The notes under the pieces were generated by a model. That model was not told where the DNA came from. It did not search any database and saw nothing but the letters and a program-made list of their open reading frames with translations. Below, piece after piece: positions 14,087 to 23,409 of a stretch of DNA of 41,805 bases. Position 1 is the stretch's first letter, and each line of letters opens with the position of its first letter. A program made the position numbers and the translations under genes. The stretch is taken from positions 1 through 41,805 of the forward strand of contig JAFTCX010000049.1 of the NCBI GenBank assembly GCA_017454485.1, in the 5' to 3' direction. Source of the DNA: Clostridia bacterium. GTDB taxonomy: Bacteria > Bacillota > Clostridia > Oscillospirales > Acutalibacteraceae.

Positions 14087-15344
14087 GTTCGGCACTCCTT
14101 TCAATATCCGCACAAAGCGTGCGCAAACACGCTTCGATTCTTTCATATCCTCTGTCGATGTGATGCACACCGGAAATTTGTGTGGTTCCCGCTGCGGCAA
14201 GCCCCGCAACGACCAGCGCGCCGCCTGCCCGCAGGTCGACCGCTGTGACGGGTGCGCCCGAAAGACGCGCCACCCCGTCAATGATTGCCACGCGCCCTTC
14301 CACGCGGATGCGCGCGCCCATCCGGTTCAGCTCATGCACATGATGAAACCGGTTTTCAAAAATGGTTTCCACCATCACGCTCGTGCCGTCGGCTTTGCTG
14401 AGCATCGCCATCACGGCCGCCTGCGCGTCAGTCGGAAAGCCCGGATACGGCAGCGTGCGGATGTCGCGCACCGCCGAAAGACGCTTCGGCGCACGAATAC
14501 GCAACGAATCCGGCGTCGCTGTGATCTGACAGCCCGCCTGCTCAAACACGCGGTTGACCGAAAGAAAATGCGCGGTCTGCACCTGCTGCAGCAGCACATC
14601 GCCGCCGCAGGCCGCCGTTGCCGCCATATAGGTCAGCGCGGCGATGCGGTCGGAGATCACGGTATGTTCCGCGCCGTGCAGCCTTCCGACGCCCTCAATC
14701 TGAATGGCGCCGCCGGCGCAGATGCGCACTTTTCCGCCGCAGGCGTTGAGAAACGCGGCAAGATCGTCGATCTCCGGCTCCCGTGCGGCGTTGAGGATCG
14801 TTGTGCTGCCCGCTGCGGCTGCCGCGGCGAGCATGATGTTTTCCGTTGCGCCGACCGACGGGAAGGAAAGGCTGATCACGCAGCCGCGCAGTTTTTCTTT
14901 ACAGGCACAGTGCAGACAGGCGTTTTGTTCTTCAATCTCCGCGCCGAGCGCGCGCAGCGACGACAGATGCAGGTCAATCGGGCGTAAACCGATCTCGCAG
15001 CCGCCGGGCGTGCAAAGCTCCGCTTTTCCCAACCGGGAAAGCATGGCGCCGAGAAACACGATCGACGAGCGCATCTCGTGCATCATGTGTTCGGGAATAG
15101 TATAGCACGAAACGCCGCGCGAATCAACTGTCAATGTATGCCCCTGCCGTTTCACGCTGCAGCCCAGGTGCTCCAAAATGCGCACAGCCGCCGCCACATC
15201 GGTCAATTCCGGAATGTTGTGCAGCACACTTACGCCGTTTGCGAGCACACACGCGGCAAGGATCGGCAGCGAAGAGTTCTTGCTGCCCTGCAGCGGCAGC
15301 TTGCCGTCCAGCTTTCGCCCGCCGCGAATGATGATCTCTTCCAT
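14043..15344 (-). CDS. murA: UDP-N-acetylglucosamine 1-carboxyvinyltransferase MurA
   Basis: A 433-residue EPSP-synthase fold enzyme. It transfers enolpyruvate from PEP to UDP-GlcNAc, the first committed step of peptidoglycan synthesis. Lys22-Asn23 (SKNSS) and the PEP-binding cysteine in PGGCEIG (Cys116) are present. With Cys rather than Asp there, the enzyme is expected to be fosfomycin-sensitive. The ATG at 15344 follows AAGGTGG; upstream sequence in frame belongs to murG. Its place between murG and ftsQ is where many Bacillota carry murB or a murA copy. Confidence 0.95.
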   Translation of the reverse strand: MEEIIIRGGRKLDGKLPLQGSKNSSLPILAACVLANGVSVLHNIPELTDVAAAVRILEHLGCSVKRQGHTLTVDSRGVSCYTIPEHMMHEMRSSIVFLGAMLSRLGKAELCTPGGCEIGLRPIDLHLSSLRALGAEIEEQNACLHCACKEKLRGCVISLSFPSVGATENIMLAAAAAAGSTTILNAAREPEIDDLAAFLNACGGKVRICAGGAIQIEGVGRLHGAEHTVISDRIAALTYMAATAACGGDVLLQQVQTAHFLSVNRVFEQAGCQITATPDSLRIRAPKRLSAVRDIRTLPYPGFPTDAQAAVMAMLSKADGTSVMVETIFENRFHHVHELNRMGARIRVEGRVAIIDGVARLSGAPVTAVDLRAGGALVVAGLAAAGTTQISGVHHIDRGYERIEACLRTLCADIERSAERAGRQQQLQPPVRK

Positions 15345-15412
15345 CGAAGTCCCACCTTTTTTGAAGCATTTACGCTCTATTCTATGTAAAGGCGGGGAAA
15401 ATGTGCAATGAT

Positions 15413-16540
15413 TCAGTGCTTTTGCTGCGCAAGGGCAACGATCAGATCGGCGATTTTGCGTTTTGCGTCGGGCAAGCCGAGCTTCCTTGCGTTTTCGCCG
15501 AGGGTCTGTAGTTTTGTTTTGTCTCCCACAACGGATGCAAACAGCGCTTCCATCGCTGCAGGGGTATAGTCTTTTTCTTCCAGCAGCAGCGCCGCGTTTT
15601 GCTCCACAAGCGCCATTGCGTTGTGATATTGGTGATTTTCCGCCACATTCGGCGACGGAATCAGAATGGACGCTCTGCCCAGCGCTTCCAGCTCCGAAAG
15701 CGAGCTTGCGCCGGCGCGGCAAATCACAAGGTCGGCAGCGGCCATGCAGCGATCCATGTCATTGATGTACGGGCGAATCTCCACGTTTTTCGCCTGTTCC
15801 AGCGCCACACCGTTTTCGCTCAGCTTTTCAGGCACCCAGTCGCCGAACTGTCCGGCGGCGTGGAGAAAATACAGGCTTTGATCGTTCCAATGGTCGGCAA
15901 TCAGGCGCACCATCGCGTCGTTGATCGTCTGTGCGCCGAGGGAGCCGCCCATGGAGAGCACAAGGGTCTGATCGTCGCGCACGCCGAGCTCGGCGCGGCT
16001 GACTGCACGGTCGGCACGCAGCATTTCGCCGCGCACGGGAAGCCCCGTGACGACCGGCGTGTTTTTCGCGTTCATCAGCGCAGCGGCTTTTTCCACACCG
16101 AGCATCACAAGGTCCACACGCTTGGCCAGCGCCTTGTTCGTGATGCCGGGATAGGCGTTTTGCTCGTGAATCGCGGTGGGAATGCCCATTTTTGCCGCCA
16201 TACGCACCACAGGACCGCTGACATAGCCGCCGAAGCCGACGACCGCGTCGGGCGCAAAGGCGCGCAGGATCTTTTTTGCCTGCGAAGAGGCGCGCAGAAT
16301 TTTGAACAGCGTGGCGATGTCACGCTTGATGTTTTCGAGTGTCAGTTGACGGTAGAACCCGTCGATATCGATCGTTGAAAAGTCAAAGCCCGCCGCCGGC
16401 ACCAGCCTTGCTTCCATCTTATTTTTGGTGCCGACAAACAGAATCTCTGCGTCGGGATAACGCTCACGGATGTCGCCGGCCGCCGCAAGGGCCGGATTGA
16501 TATGGCCGCCGGTGCCGCCGGCAGCAAACAAAATTTTCAT
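15413..16540 (-). CDS. murG: UDP-GlcNAc:lipid I N-acetylglucosaminyltransferase MurG
   Basis: A 375-residue GT28 glycosyltransferase that makes lipid II at the inner face of the membrane. The glycine loop GGTGGHINP is at residues 8-16, and the UDP-GlcNAc site includes CRAGASSLSELEALG. Length is normal. Its ATG overlaps the ftsW stop by 4 nt (ATGA), so it is translationally coupled. GAGGAGG lies within the ftsW end. Confidence 0.96.
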   Translation of the reverse strand: MKILFAAGGTGGHINPALAAAGDIRERYPDAEILFVGTKNKMEARLVPAAGFDFSTIDIDGFYRQLTLENIKRDIATLFKILRASSQAKKILRAFAPDAVVGFGGYVSGPVVRMAAKMGIPTAIHEQNAYPGITNKALAKRVDLVMLGVEKAAALMNAKNTPVVTGLPVRGEMLRADRAVSRAELGVRDDQTLVLSMGGSLGAQTINDAMVRLIADHWNDQSLYFLHAAGQFGDWVPEKLSENGVALEQAKNVEIRPYINDMDRCMAAADLVICRAGASSLSELEALGRASILIPSPNVAENHQYHNAMALVEQNAALLLEEKDYTPAAMEALFASVVGDKTKLQTLGENARKLGLPDAKRKIADLIVALAQQKH

Positions 16541-17829
16541 GCTGCTTCCTCCTCATGGACTGCTGTGCGCATCGGGATGCGCCGTGAAACAGACAGCACG
16601 ACGCCCATTTCACACAGCATAAAGAACAGCGCGGTGCCGCCGTAGCTGAAAAACGGCAGACCGATGCCGGTATTCGGAATCGTATCGGTCACCACGGCGA
16701 TGTTGAGGATCACCTGCAGAGCGACCTGCATGACGATGCCGATGACAAGCAGTGCGCCGAACAGATCGCGCGTTCTTGTGGCGATCATGAAGCCGCGGCA
16801 AACCAGCGCCGCAAACAGCAGAATGATGAGCGTGCCGCCGATATAGCCGAGCTCCTCCACCACCACAGCAAAGATGAAATCGTTCTGCGGTTCGGGAATA
16901 TAAAGGTATTTTTGCTTGGAATTGCCGAAACCGACGCCGAACGGGCCGCCGGAGCCGATGGCGAGCAGGCTCTGGCGCGTTTGCCAGTTATCGGCGTCTC
17001 CGGACGCCTCCTTGGTCTTCCAGACCATCACGCGGTCATAACCGAAGCCGCGCATCAACTTGAGCACTTCGGGTTTGAAATAGACGACGAGCACCGCCAC
17101 GGCGACAACGATGCCGAGCAGGACGAACCATTTCTTTTTCACGCCGCCGACCCACATCATGGAAACACCCAAGAGGAACATCAGAATCGTGCAGGACAGA
17201 TGGCTTTCGATGATGATCAGGCCGCAGAACACGACGACCACGAGCGCCAGCAGCACGGTGCATTTGAAATTGTTGTCAAAGTAATCGAGAAACAGGCGCT
17301 CTCCCCTTGTCAGTTGCGCAACGCGCGGCGCCGTGCGGCGCTTGAGATCGTTCACCGGCATCACGCGGTAAAAAATACAGATCAGATACGCCATGGTGAG
17401 AATGAGTGCGAATTTTGCAAATTCCGAAGGCTGGAACTGGAACGAGCCGATCTTGATCCAGCGCTTGATTTCACTGTGGATGTTGATTGCAAAGGTGCCC
17501 AGCAGCACCAGCACAGTGATAAAAAACACGACCGGCGTCCAGTAGCTGTTGAGAATGCGGTAATCGATCTTGCTGATGATCCACATGGCAATAAAGCCCA
17601 GCGCGCCCCACATGAGCTGGCGCAAAAAGTAGCTGTTCGGTTTTCCTGTTTTGTTCAGCGCATACACATACGACGCGGAATACATCATGGTGATGCCGAC
17701 CGCAAACAGAAGGAACACAAGAAACAAAAACGGAATGTCCATGGCGCCGGCGTGAAACAGCTTCACTCGCTTTTGCGGCCGTGCCGTACGGATGTCGATG
17801 GGCCGGTTCGGCAATCGTTTGGGTTTCAT
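16537..17829 (-). CDS. ftsW: Lipid II polymerase FtsW (SEDS family)
   Basis: A 430-residue SEDS glycosyltransferase with about ten membrane segments. It polymerises glycan strands at the septum with the class B PBP of the same cluster. SEDS landmarks include QPSEFAK, GSGGPFGVGFGNSKQK, PEPQNDFIFA and the C-terminal TGIGLPFFSYGG. Two ATGs stand side by side (17832 and 17829) behind AAAGGAG. The second gives the better 8-nt spacing, but either is possible. SpoVE is the sporulation paralog and cannot be excluded by sequence; the position favours the vegetative role. Confidence 0.93.
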   Translation of the reverse strand: MKPKRLPNRPIDIRTARPQKRVKLFHAGAMDIPFLFLVFLLFAVGITMMYSASYVYALNKTGKPNSYFLRQLMWGALGFIAMWIISKIDYRILNSYWTPVVFFITVLVLLGTFAINIHSEIKRWIKIGSFQFQPSEFAKFALILTMAYLICIFYRVMPVNDLKRRTAPRVAQLTRGERLFLDYFDNNFKCTVLLALVVVVFCGLIIIESHLSCTILMFLLGVSMMWVGGVKKKWFVLLGIVVAVAVLVVYFKPEVLKLMRGFGYDRVMVWKTKEASGDADNWQTRQSLLAIGSGGPFGVGFGNSKQKYLYIPEPQNDFIFAVVVEELGYIGGTLIILLFAALVCRGFMIATRTRDLFGALLVIGIVMQVALQVILNIAVVTDTIPNTGIGLPFFSYGGTALFFMLCEMGVVLSVSRRIPMRTAVHEEEAA

Positions 17830-17861
17830 CATCACCTCTCCTTTCGAGAAACCGCGTTTGT

Positions 17862-18902
17862 TTATGGAACGGTGTTATACATCACGACCACGCCGAACGC
17901 GCAGCCGATCACACTCACGAACGTCAGCACGCGCACAATGCGCTTTTCGCTCCAGCCGCTCATCTCCAAATGGTGATGCAGCGGCGCCATTTTGAAGATT
18001 TTGCGTCCGGCAAGCTTGATGGCGAGAATTTGCAGAATATCCGAAAGCGCCTCCGCCACATAGACGATGCCGACCGGCAGCAGGATCAGCGGGCAGTCAA
18101 GGCAATAGGCCAGCGCGACCACAAGGCCGCCGAGGAACATCGAGCCGGTGTCGCCCATCATGACCTTTGCCGGATAGTGGTTCCAGATCAGATAGCCCGC
18201 GCAGCAGCCTGCAAGCGCAGCGCCGAGAACGGACACGGAGGTGTTCTTCATCAGCACCGCCATGACCGTGAATGCAACGCCGACCGGAACGGTCACGCTG
18301 CCGCAAAGGCCGTCGATGCCGTCGGTGAAGTTGACGGCGTTGACCGCGCCGTAGATCACCGCCGCGCCGAAAAGATAAAAGAAGATCATGCCCGGCACGG
18401 AATCGAGGCTCACGCGGCCGAACAGCGGAACAAACATGGATTTGTTGCCCGAAAGCAGCAGCGACGTCAGATAGGCCACGATCACCATCGCCTGCGGAAC
18501 GGTTTTTTGCAGCTCCGTCAAACCGAGGTTGCGCTTTTTGGCAACCTTGATATAGTCATCCGCGAAGCCGACCAGACCCAGACACACCGCAAGCAGCAGC
18601 CCCGCATACAGCTTGGTGCGCTGCTGATTGGCGTCAAACGTGATCTCGCTGAACACGGGGAAGTTTGTCAGCTTGCACACAAGCAGCGTGACAAGCACGG
18701 CAAGCAGGCTGCCGATGATGAACATCAGACCGCCCATGGTGGGCGTGCCCTGCTTTTTCGCGTGCCAGCGCGGACCGATGTCCGTTAAAATGTTCTGGCC
18801 GAATTTCAGCTTGTGCAGCGCCGGAATGAGCACAAAGCCCAGCAGTGCCGTAACGCCGAACGCCACAGCGGCCGAAATGAGGATGGCAAGAAAAATGTTC
18901 AA
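17862..18902 (-). CDS. mraY: Phospho-MurNAc-pentapeptide translocase MraY
   Basis: A 346-residue polytopic enzyme that attaches phospho-MurNAc-pentapeptide to undecaprenyl phosphate (lipid I). Catalytic landmarks are ADDYIK, NFTDGIDGL and the HHHLE histidine triad; Mg-binding Asp residues lie in the first two. The start is TTG, directly abutting the murE TAA with no spacer (TTTTAATTG). AAAGG inside the last murE codons serves as ribosome binding site. murF, which usually separates the two genes, is absent. Confidence 0.95.
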   Translation of the reverse strand: MNIFLAILISAAVAFGVTALLGFVLIPALHKLKFGQNILTDIGPRWHAKKQGTPTMGGLMFIIGSLLAVLVTLLVCKLTNFPVFSEITFDANQQRTKLYAGLLLAVCLGLVGFADDYIKVAKKRNLGLTELQKTVPQAMVIVAYLTSLLLSGNKSMFVPLFGRVSLDSVPGMIFFYLFGAAVIYGAVNAVNFTDGIDGLCGSVTVPVGVAFTVMAVLMKNTSVSVLGAALAGCCAGYLIWNHYPAKVMMGDTGSMFLGGLVVALAYCLDCPLILLPVGIVYVAEALSDILQILAIKLAGRKIFKMAPLHHHLEMSGWSEKRIVRVLTFVSVIGCAFGVVVMYNTVP

Positions 18903-20315
18903 TTAAAACATCCCTTTCACTATGTTTTTCACAATCTCACGTTCATCGAACGCGAGCACTTCTTCGTTGATGATCTGTGTTGTCTCGTGCCCCTTGCCCG
19001 CAAGCAAAACCACGTCGCCCTGCTTTGCCGTTTTCAGCGCAAAGGCGATCGCCGCGGCGCGGTCGGGCTGAAGAAAGACCGGCGTTTTGCTGTCTCCGGT
19101 GCCGGCAAGGATGTCGTCGATGATCGCGTTCGGGTCCTCCGCGCGGGGATTGTCGTCGGTGAGCACGACCAGATCGGCAAACGAGACGGCGACCTTGCCC
19201 ATCTCGGGACGTTTGCCCCGGTCGCGGTTTCCGCCGCAGCCGAAGACGACGATCAGCCGCCCTTTGCAAAACCGGCGCAGCGAACGCAGTGCGCGCTGCA
19301 GACTGTCGGGTGTATGCGCGTAATCGAGGAACACGCGAAACGGCGCGTTCAGCGCAAGATGCTCCATCCGTCCGGGCACCGGCGAAAACGAAGAGAGCGC
19401 AGCGGCGCTTTCCTGCACAGGAACGCCGAGCTGCATTGCCGCAATGACGGCGGCCATGGAATTTTCAATGTTGAATTCGCCCTGCAGCGGCAGATGTACA
19501 CGGTGGATCAAATAATCCGAAACAAGCGCGTAGTCGATCGCGCCCTCCTGCAAGCGCACATCCTTCGCGGAAAAATCCGCCTCATTGCTCTGCACGGAAT
19601 AGGTCAGCACACGGCCGCTGCAGGCGGACGCCATGTCGCGCCACGCGGGGTCGTCAAAGTTGAGCACCGCCGTTTCACACAACGGAAACAGCGTGCGCTT
19701 TGCGGCCTTATACGCTTCAAACGTGCCGTGCACATCCAGATGGTCGCGTGAAAGATTCGTAAACACGCCGACGGAAAAATGCAGCCCGTCCAACCGGTGT
19801 TCGGCCAGTCCCTGCGACGAGGCTTCGAGCACGCAGAACGTCTTGCCCTCGTCCGCCATCTTTCGCAGAGCGCGGTGCAGCGCAAAGCAGTCGGGCGTGG
19901 TCATGGTGCAGCCGAGCGATTGTGTGTTCGTCACTGTGGAAAGCAGACCCGCCGGTTTTCCGCAAAGCGCAAGAATGTGCGCGAGCATGAAGGCAACGGT
20001 CGTTTTGCCGTTGGTGCCGGTGACGGCGATCAGGTGCAGACGCTGATCGGCAAAGCCGAAAAAGGCGCGGCAAAGCACAGCATAGGCGGAGCGGGTATCT
20101 TCCGCAACAAAGCAGGGCGCTTCCAACTGCTTTGACGCAACAACGGCAACGGCGCCGTTCGCTTTCGCTTCGGGCAAAAACCGTTCTGCGCCGCTGTGGC
20201 AAACAAACAGGGTACCCGGCACGCAGGCGCGGGAGTCGTCTGTGATGAATGTAATTTCTTCGTCCGCTTTTTGCTTCGTCCCATACAATGCCTTCAGCAA
20301 CAGGGAAAGCTTCAT
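18903..20315 (-). CDS. murE: UDP-MurNAc-L-Ala-D-Glu:meso-diaminopimelate ligase MurE
   Basis: A 470-residue Mur ligase with three domains: UDP-binding, ATPase with GTNGKTT (100-106), and C-terminal. The substrate-specificity motif is DNPR (388-391) followed by AEDP, which selects meso-DAP over lysine, so the wall is A1-gamma type. The ATG at 20315 follows GGAGG at 5 nt. It sits between the division PBP and mraY. Confidence 0.96.
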   Translation of the reverse strand: MKLSLLLKALYGTKQKADEEITFITDDSRACVPGTLFVCHSGAERFLPEAKANGAVAVVASKQLEAPCFVAEDTRSAYAVLCRAFFGFADQRLHLIAVTGTNGKTTVAFMLAHILALCGKPAGLLSTVTNTQSLGCTMTTPDCFALHRALRKMADEGKTFCVLEASSQGLAEHRLDGLHFSVGVFTNLSRDHLDVHGTFEAYKAAKRTLFPLCETAVLNFDDPAWRDMASACSGRVLTYSVQSNEADFSAKDVRLQEGAIDYALVSDYLIHRVHLPLQGEFNIENSMAAVIAAMQLGVPVQESAAALSSFSPVPGRMEHLALNAPFRVFLDYAHTPDSLQRALRSLRRFCKGRLIVVFGCGGNRDRGKRPEMGKVAVSFADLVVLTDDNPRAEDPNAIIDDILAGTGDSKTPVFLQPDRAAAIAFALKTAKQGDVVLLAGKGHETTQIINEEVLAFDEREIVKNIVKGMF

Positions 20316-20344
20316 CGTGACCTCCATCGGGTTTGCGTTGATAG

Positions 20345-22717
20345 TTAATCGTTCATATTTGCGGTGGCCTGGAAATAGACCGTGATGCGTGAGCCGGCCT
20401 GCACTTCGGTATCCGTAGCAATGCTCTGCTTATACACGAGCGCACCGGCGGACTGATAGGGACCGGAAAGCGAAGCGTTGAGTCCGTAGCGCACCGCAGT
20501 CTCGTTGACCTCGGCGGCTGTCATGCCGGTGAAATCCGGCACCTTGGTCTTTTCGCTTGCAACGTTCTTTTCGGTATAGGCGATGATGACGCCCTTTTCC
20601 GGAATCGACTGTCCTGCGGACGGCACCTGCGAAAGCACCGTTTCGCCGGAGCCGATGACCTTGAGTGTGATGCCCTGCGCACTCGCCTTGCTGCGCGCGT
20701 CAACAATGGTTTTGCCAATCAGCGACGGGGTGGTCTTGCTGACAGATTTCAGCTCGCTCTCCGTATACTGCGGCTCCACACCGAGATATTTCAGCGTCGG
20801 CTCCAGCACCTCTTTTGCAATCGGCGCTGCAAGCACGCCGCCGCCGCGATACTGTCCCGGCGGTTCATCCACACCGACGAGCACGGCGACCTGCGGGTTG
20901 TCTGCCGGCGCAAAGCACAGGAACGACGCAACATACAAGAACTGTCCCGTGCTGCGCTTGTCAAGCTTTTCACTCGTGGCGGTTTTGCCCGCCACACGGT
21001 AGCCTTCGATATAGGCGTTTTTACCGGTACCGCCCTCGACCACGGCCTCCATCATCTGACGCACCGTGGCGGCAGTGCCGTTGGAAACGACCTGGCGGCG
21101 AACCTTCGGTTCGGTTTTTGAAATCAGGTTGCCCTTGCTGTCGATCACGCTGTCCACAACATAGGGCGTCATGAGCTGGCCGCCGTTGGCGATGGCGCAG
21201 CCGGCGGTGATCATCTGGATCGGGCTGACGCGGAAGGACTGGCCGAACGAGGTACTCGCAAGCTCGACCTTGCCCATTTTTTCGTGGCTGTGCACCACCG
21301 GCGTCGCTTCGCCCGTCAAATCGATGCCCGTGCGCTCGGTAAAGCCGAACGCTTCAAAGTATTTGTAGAAGGCGTCCACGCCGAGCTTCTGGCCGAGATT
21401 GATGAAAAACGGGTTGCAGGAGTTCATCAATCCCTGCGTAAACGTCTGATAGCCGTGGCCGCGCGTGTTGGCGCAGTGAATGAGCGTATCCGGCGTGACC
21501 TGATAGGCGCCGCTGCAGGTGTAGGTGGTGTTCAGATCGGCAACGCCCTCCTCCAGCGCCGCAGCGGCGGTGAAGATCTTGAACGTCGAGCCCGGCTCAT
21601 AGGTGCTTGTTACGCAGAAGGAATCCCATTGTTCAAACAGCTTTTCGCTGAGCTTCGCACTGTATTGGGGGGAGTTTTTGTATTCCTTCAGCTCCTTGAC
21701 AGCCGCCTTATCCAGCAGCTTGCGCGGGTTGTTCAGGTCAAAGTCGGGCTTGTCGCTCATCGCCAGCACAGCGCCCGTTGCCGGGTCCATCACAATGCCG
21801 TAAACGCCCTTTGCCTTGGTTGCGTCCAGCGCGTTCTTCAGCGCATTTTCCAAATAAAACTGAATGTTTTCGTCAATCGTCAGCACAAGGCCGTTGCCCT
21901 GCTGCGGCTCCTCCACGGATTCATAGCCCGCTTCAATGGGGTTTTGGTGCGCGTCCTTCGCCGTGACCTGGCGGCCGGCGATGCCGCTGAGCGTGGCGTT
22001 ATAGAATTTTTCAACGCCGGTGACGCCTTCGCCCTCAGCGTTCGTTACACCGATGATCGTGGATGCAAAATTGTTTTCCGGGTACATGCGCAGCGTGTCG
22101 TTTTCAAAAGCGAAGAAGGACGACGCTTTGAAGGTGAGGTCCTTTTGCTCCCCTTTTTTGTTCACATAGGTGCCGTAGGCGTGCTTTTCGGAAAACAGCT
22201 CGTCAAGATCGTTTTTCTGCTTCGCGTCGATCTTGCGCTGCAAGCGCACATAGCTCTTTTCCTCCTGGCGCAAATTGAGCACGATGGGCTTGATGCGCAC
22301 GTCGAGAATGTGGCCGATCTCGCGGCCGATCTCCTTGGTATATTCCTTCCATGCATCCTCCCATGCCGTTTCGGATTCGGGATGCGCTTTTTTGACGGTG
22401 GTTTCATAGAAGCTATGCAGGCCGGCAGGCGACGCGGTCAACATCCAAGCCGTGGCGCCTGTAACCATCTCGTTCATATTGCGGTCGTAAATCGTGCCGC
22501 GCAGCGCCGGAATCTGCGTATCGTAAAGCTGATTTTTTTGCGCTTCTTCGCGGTATTCATCACCGTGGGCGATCATGATATACCCGATACGTATCATCGG
22601 CATCAGCACAAGCACGCACAGAATCGCGGCCGTGATGGCACGTGCGCGGCGTTTGAATTCAAGATCGCTGCGGCATTTTACAACATTCTTTTTCAAAAGT
22701 CTTTGGAAAAACGACAT
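20345..22717 (-). CDS. ftsI: Division-specific class B penicillin-binding protein with two PASTA domains
   Basis: A 790-residue PBP2/SpoVD-type transpeptidase. A single N-terminal membrane segment (about 30-50) is followed by the dimerisation domain. The transpeptidase motifs are STFK (Ser377, Lys380), SCN (433-435) and KTAT (578-581). Two PASTA modules follow at about 650-790. It cross-links septal peptidoglycan and pairs with FtsW. KTAT rather than KTGT at the third motif is a small departure from consensus. Two PASTA domains resemble PbpB more than SpoVD, which usually has one. AAGGAGG lies 8 nt before the ATG. Confidence 0.93.
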   Translation of the reverse strand: MSFFQRLLKKNVVKCRSDLEFKRRARAITAAILCVLVLMPMIRIGYIMIAHGDEYREEAQKNQLYDTQIPALRGTIYDRNMNEMVTGATAWMLTASPAGLHSFYETTVKKAHPESETAWEDAWKEYTKEIGREIGHILDVRIKPIVLNLRQEEKSYVRLQRKIDAKQKNDLDELFSEKHAYGTYVNKKGEQKDLTFKASSFFAFENDTLRMYPENNFASTIIGVTNAEGEGVTGVEKFYNATLSGIAGRQVTAKDAHQNPIEAGYESVEEPQQGNGLVLTIDENIQFYLENALKNALDATKAKGVYGIVMDPATGAVLAMSDKPDFDLNNPRKLLDKAAVKELKEYKNSPQYSAKLSEKLFEQWDSFCVTSTYEPGSTFKIFTAAAALEEGVADLNTTYTCSGAYQVTPDTLIHCANTRGHGYQTFTQGLMNSCNPFFINLGQKLGVDAFYKYFEAFGFTERTGIDLTGEATPVVHSHEKMGKVELASTSFGQSFRVSPIQMITAGCAIANGGQLMTPYVVDSVIDSKGNLISKTEPKVRRQVVSNGTAATVRQMMEAVVEGGTGKNAYIEGYRVAGKTATSEKLDKRSTGQFLYVASFLCFAPADNPQVAVLVGVDEPPGQYRGGGVLAAPIAKEVLEPTLKYLGVEPQYTESELKSVSKTTPSLIGKTIVDARSKASAQGITLKVIGSGETVLSQVPSAGQSIPEKGVIIAYTEKNVASEKTKVPDFTGMTAAEVNETAVRYGLNASLSGPYQSAGALVYKQSIATDTEVQAGSRITVYFQATANMND

Positions 22718-22903
22718 CGGGCAAGCCTCCTTTTCATCCCCTCAAATTCCTGCTGATTTGCCTGTCCGCGTAAAGCAGCGGATCCTCAAATATAGCCAAA
22801 GGCGGCGGATCGTCTGACAGTGAATTTCTGTCCTTCAAACGTCCGCCTTTTTTCATTCAAACATATGTATATGCGCCCGGCACTTCATTTTTTACCAAAC
22901 GCA

Positions 22904-23383
22904 TCATTTTCCCTGCGAAGTCCGCACGCGGTTTTCGCCGCTGAGGTTCAAATAACCCTCGCTGCCGCTCTGCACCTTGACAAGGCCGAGCGACGCGGCG
23001 ATCTCGTCGATGTTTTCCGCTGTGACGAGATTGGAGCGCTTTTTATCAAGCACACGGAAAATGCCGGTCTGACGTTCCAGCTCCCGGTTTGCGGCGTTGA
23101 GCGCGTTGCGGCTCGTTGTGCGCGCAACAAAGCTGTTGCAGAACACGCCGAACAAAACGATGGCAAGCGCCATAAACGCAAAGAGTCTTGCGGCCTTTCG
23201 GTTCGCCGCTCTTTCCTGCGCTTTGCGCTGCCGGGCAAGGTGCCGCTGTTTCGGCACACGGCGAAGCTCGTCCTTTTGCTGCGGCACACGCTGCGGTACA
23301 CGCTGCGGCACCTCCTGCGGAACACGCTGGGGTGCAGCGCTGCCGTATTGATAATTCAAGTCGTATGCAAATTCTGCTGCCAT
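22904..23383 (-). CDS. ftsL: Cell division protein FtsL
   Basis: A 159-residue bitopic divisome protein. The cytosolic part (about 1-66) contains a PQRVPQ-type repeat (residues 18-36) and a basic stretch. One membrane segment (about 67-87) is followed by a short coiled coil. The sequence is weakly conserved, so identity rests on topology, length and place between rsmH and ftsI. GGGAGAGGG precedes the ATG. The 186-nt gap after it, before ftsI, holds a hairpin-forming segment and no convincing gene. Confidence 0.82.
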   Translation of the reverse strand: MAAEFAYDLNYQYGSAAPQRVPQEVPQRVPQRVPQQKDELRRVPKQRHLARQRKAQERAANRKAARLFAFMALAIVLFGVFCNSFVARTTSRNALNAANRELERQTGIFRVLDKKRSNLVTAENIDEIAASLGLVKVQSGSEGYLNLSGENRVRTSQGK

Positions 23384-23409
23384 GGTTCCCTCTCCCTATC
23401 TCTTTTCAT

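Noticed and set aside
22734-22856. 40-codon frame on minus filling the gap between ftsL and ftsI
   Set aside because: No ribosome binding site and polar, family-less sequence. The same segment is explained by an imperfect GC-rich stem (GGCGGA with TCCGCC).
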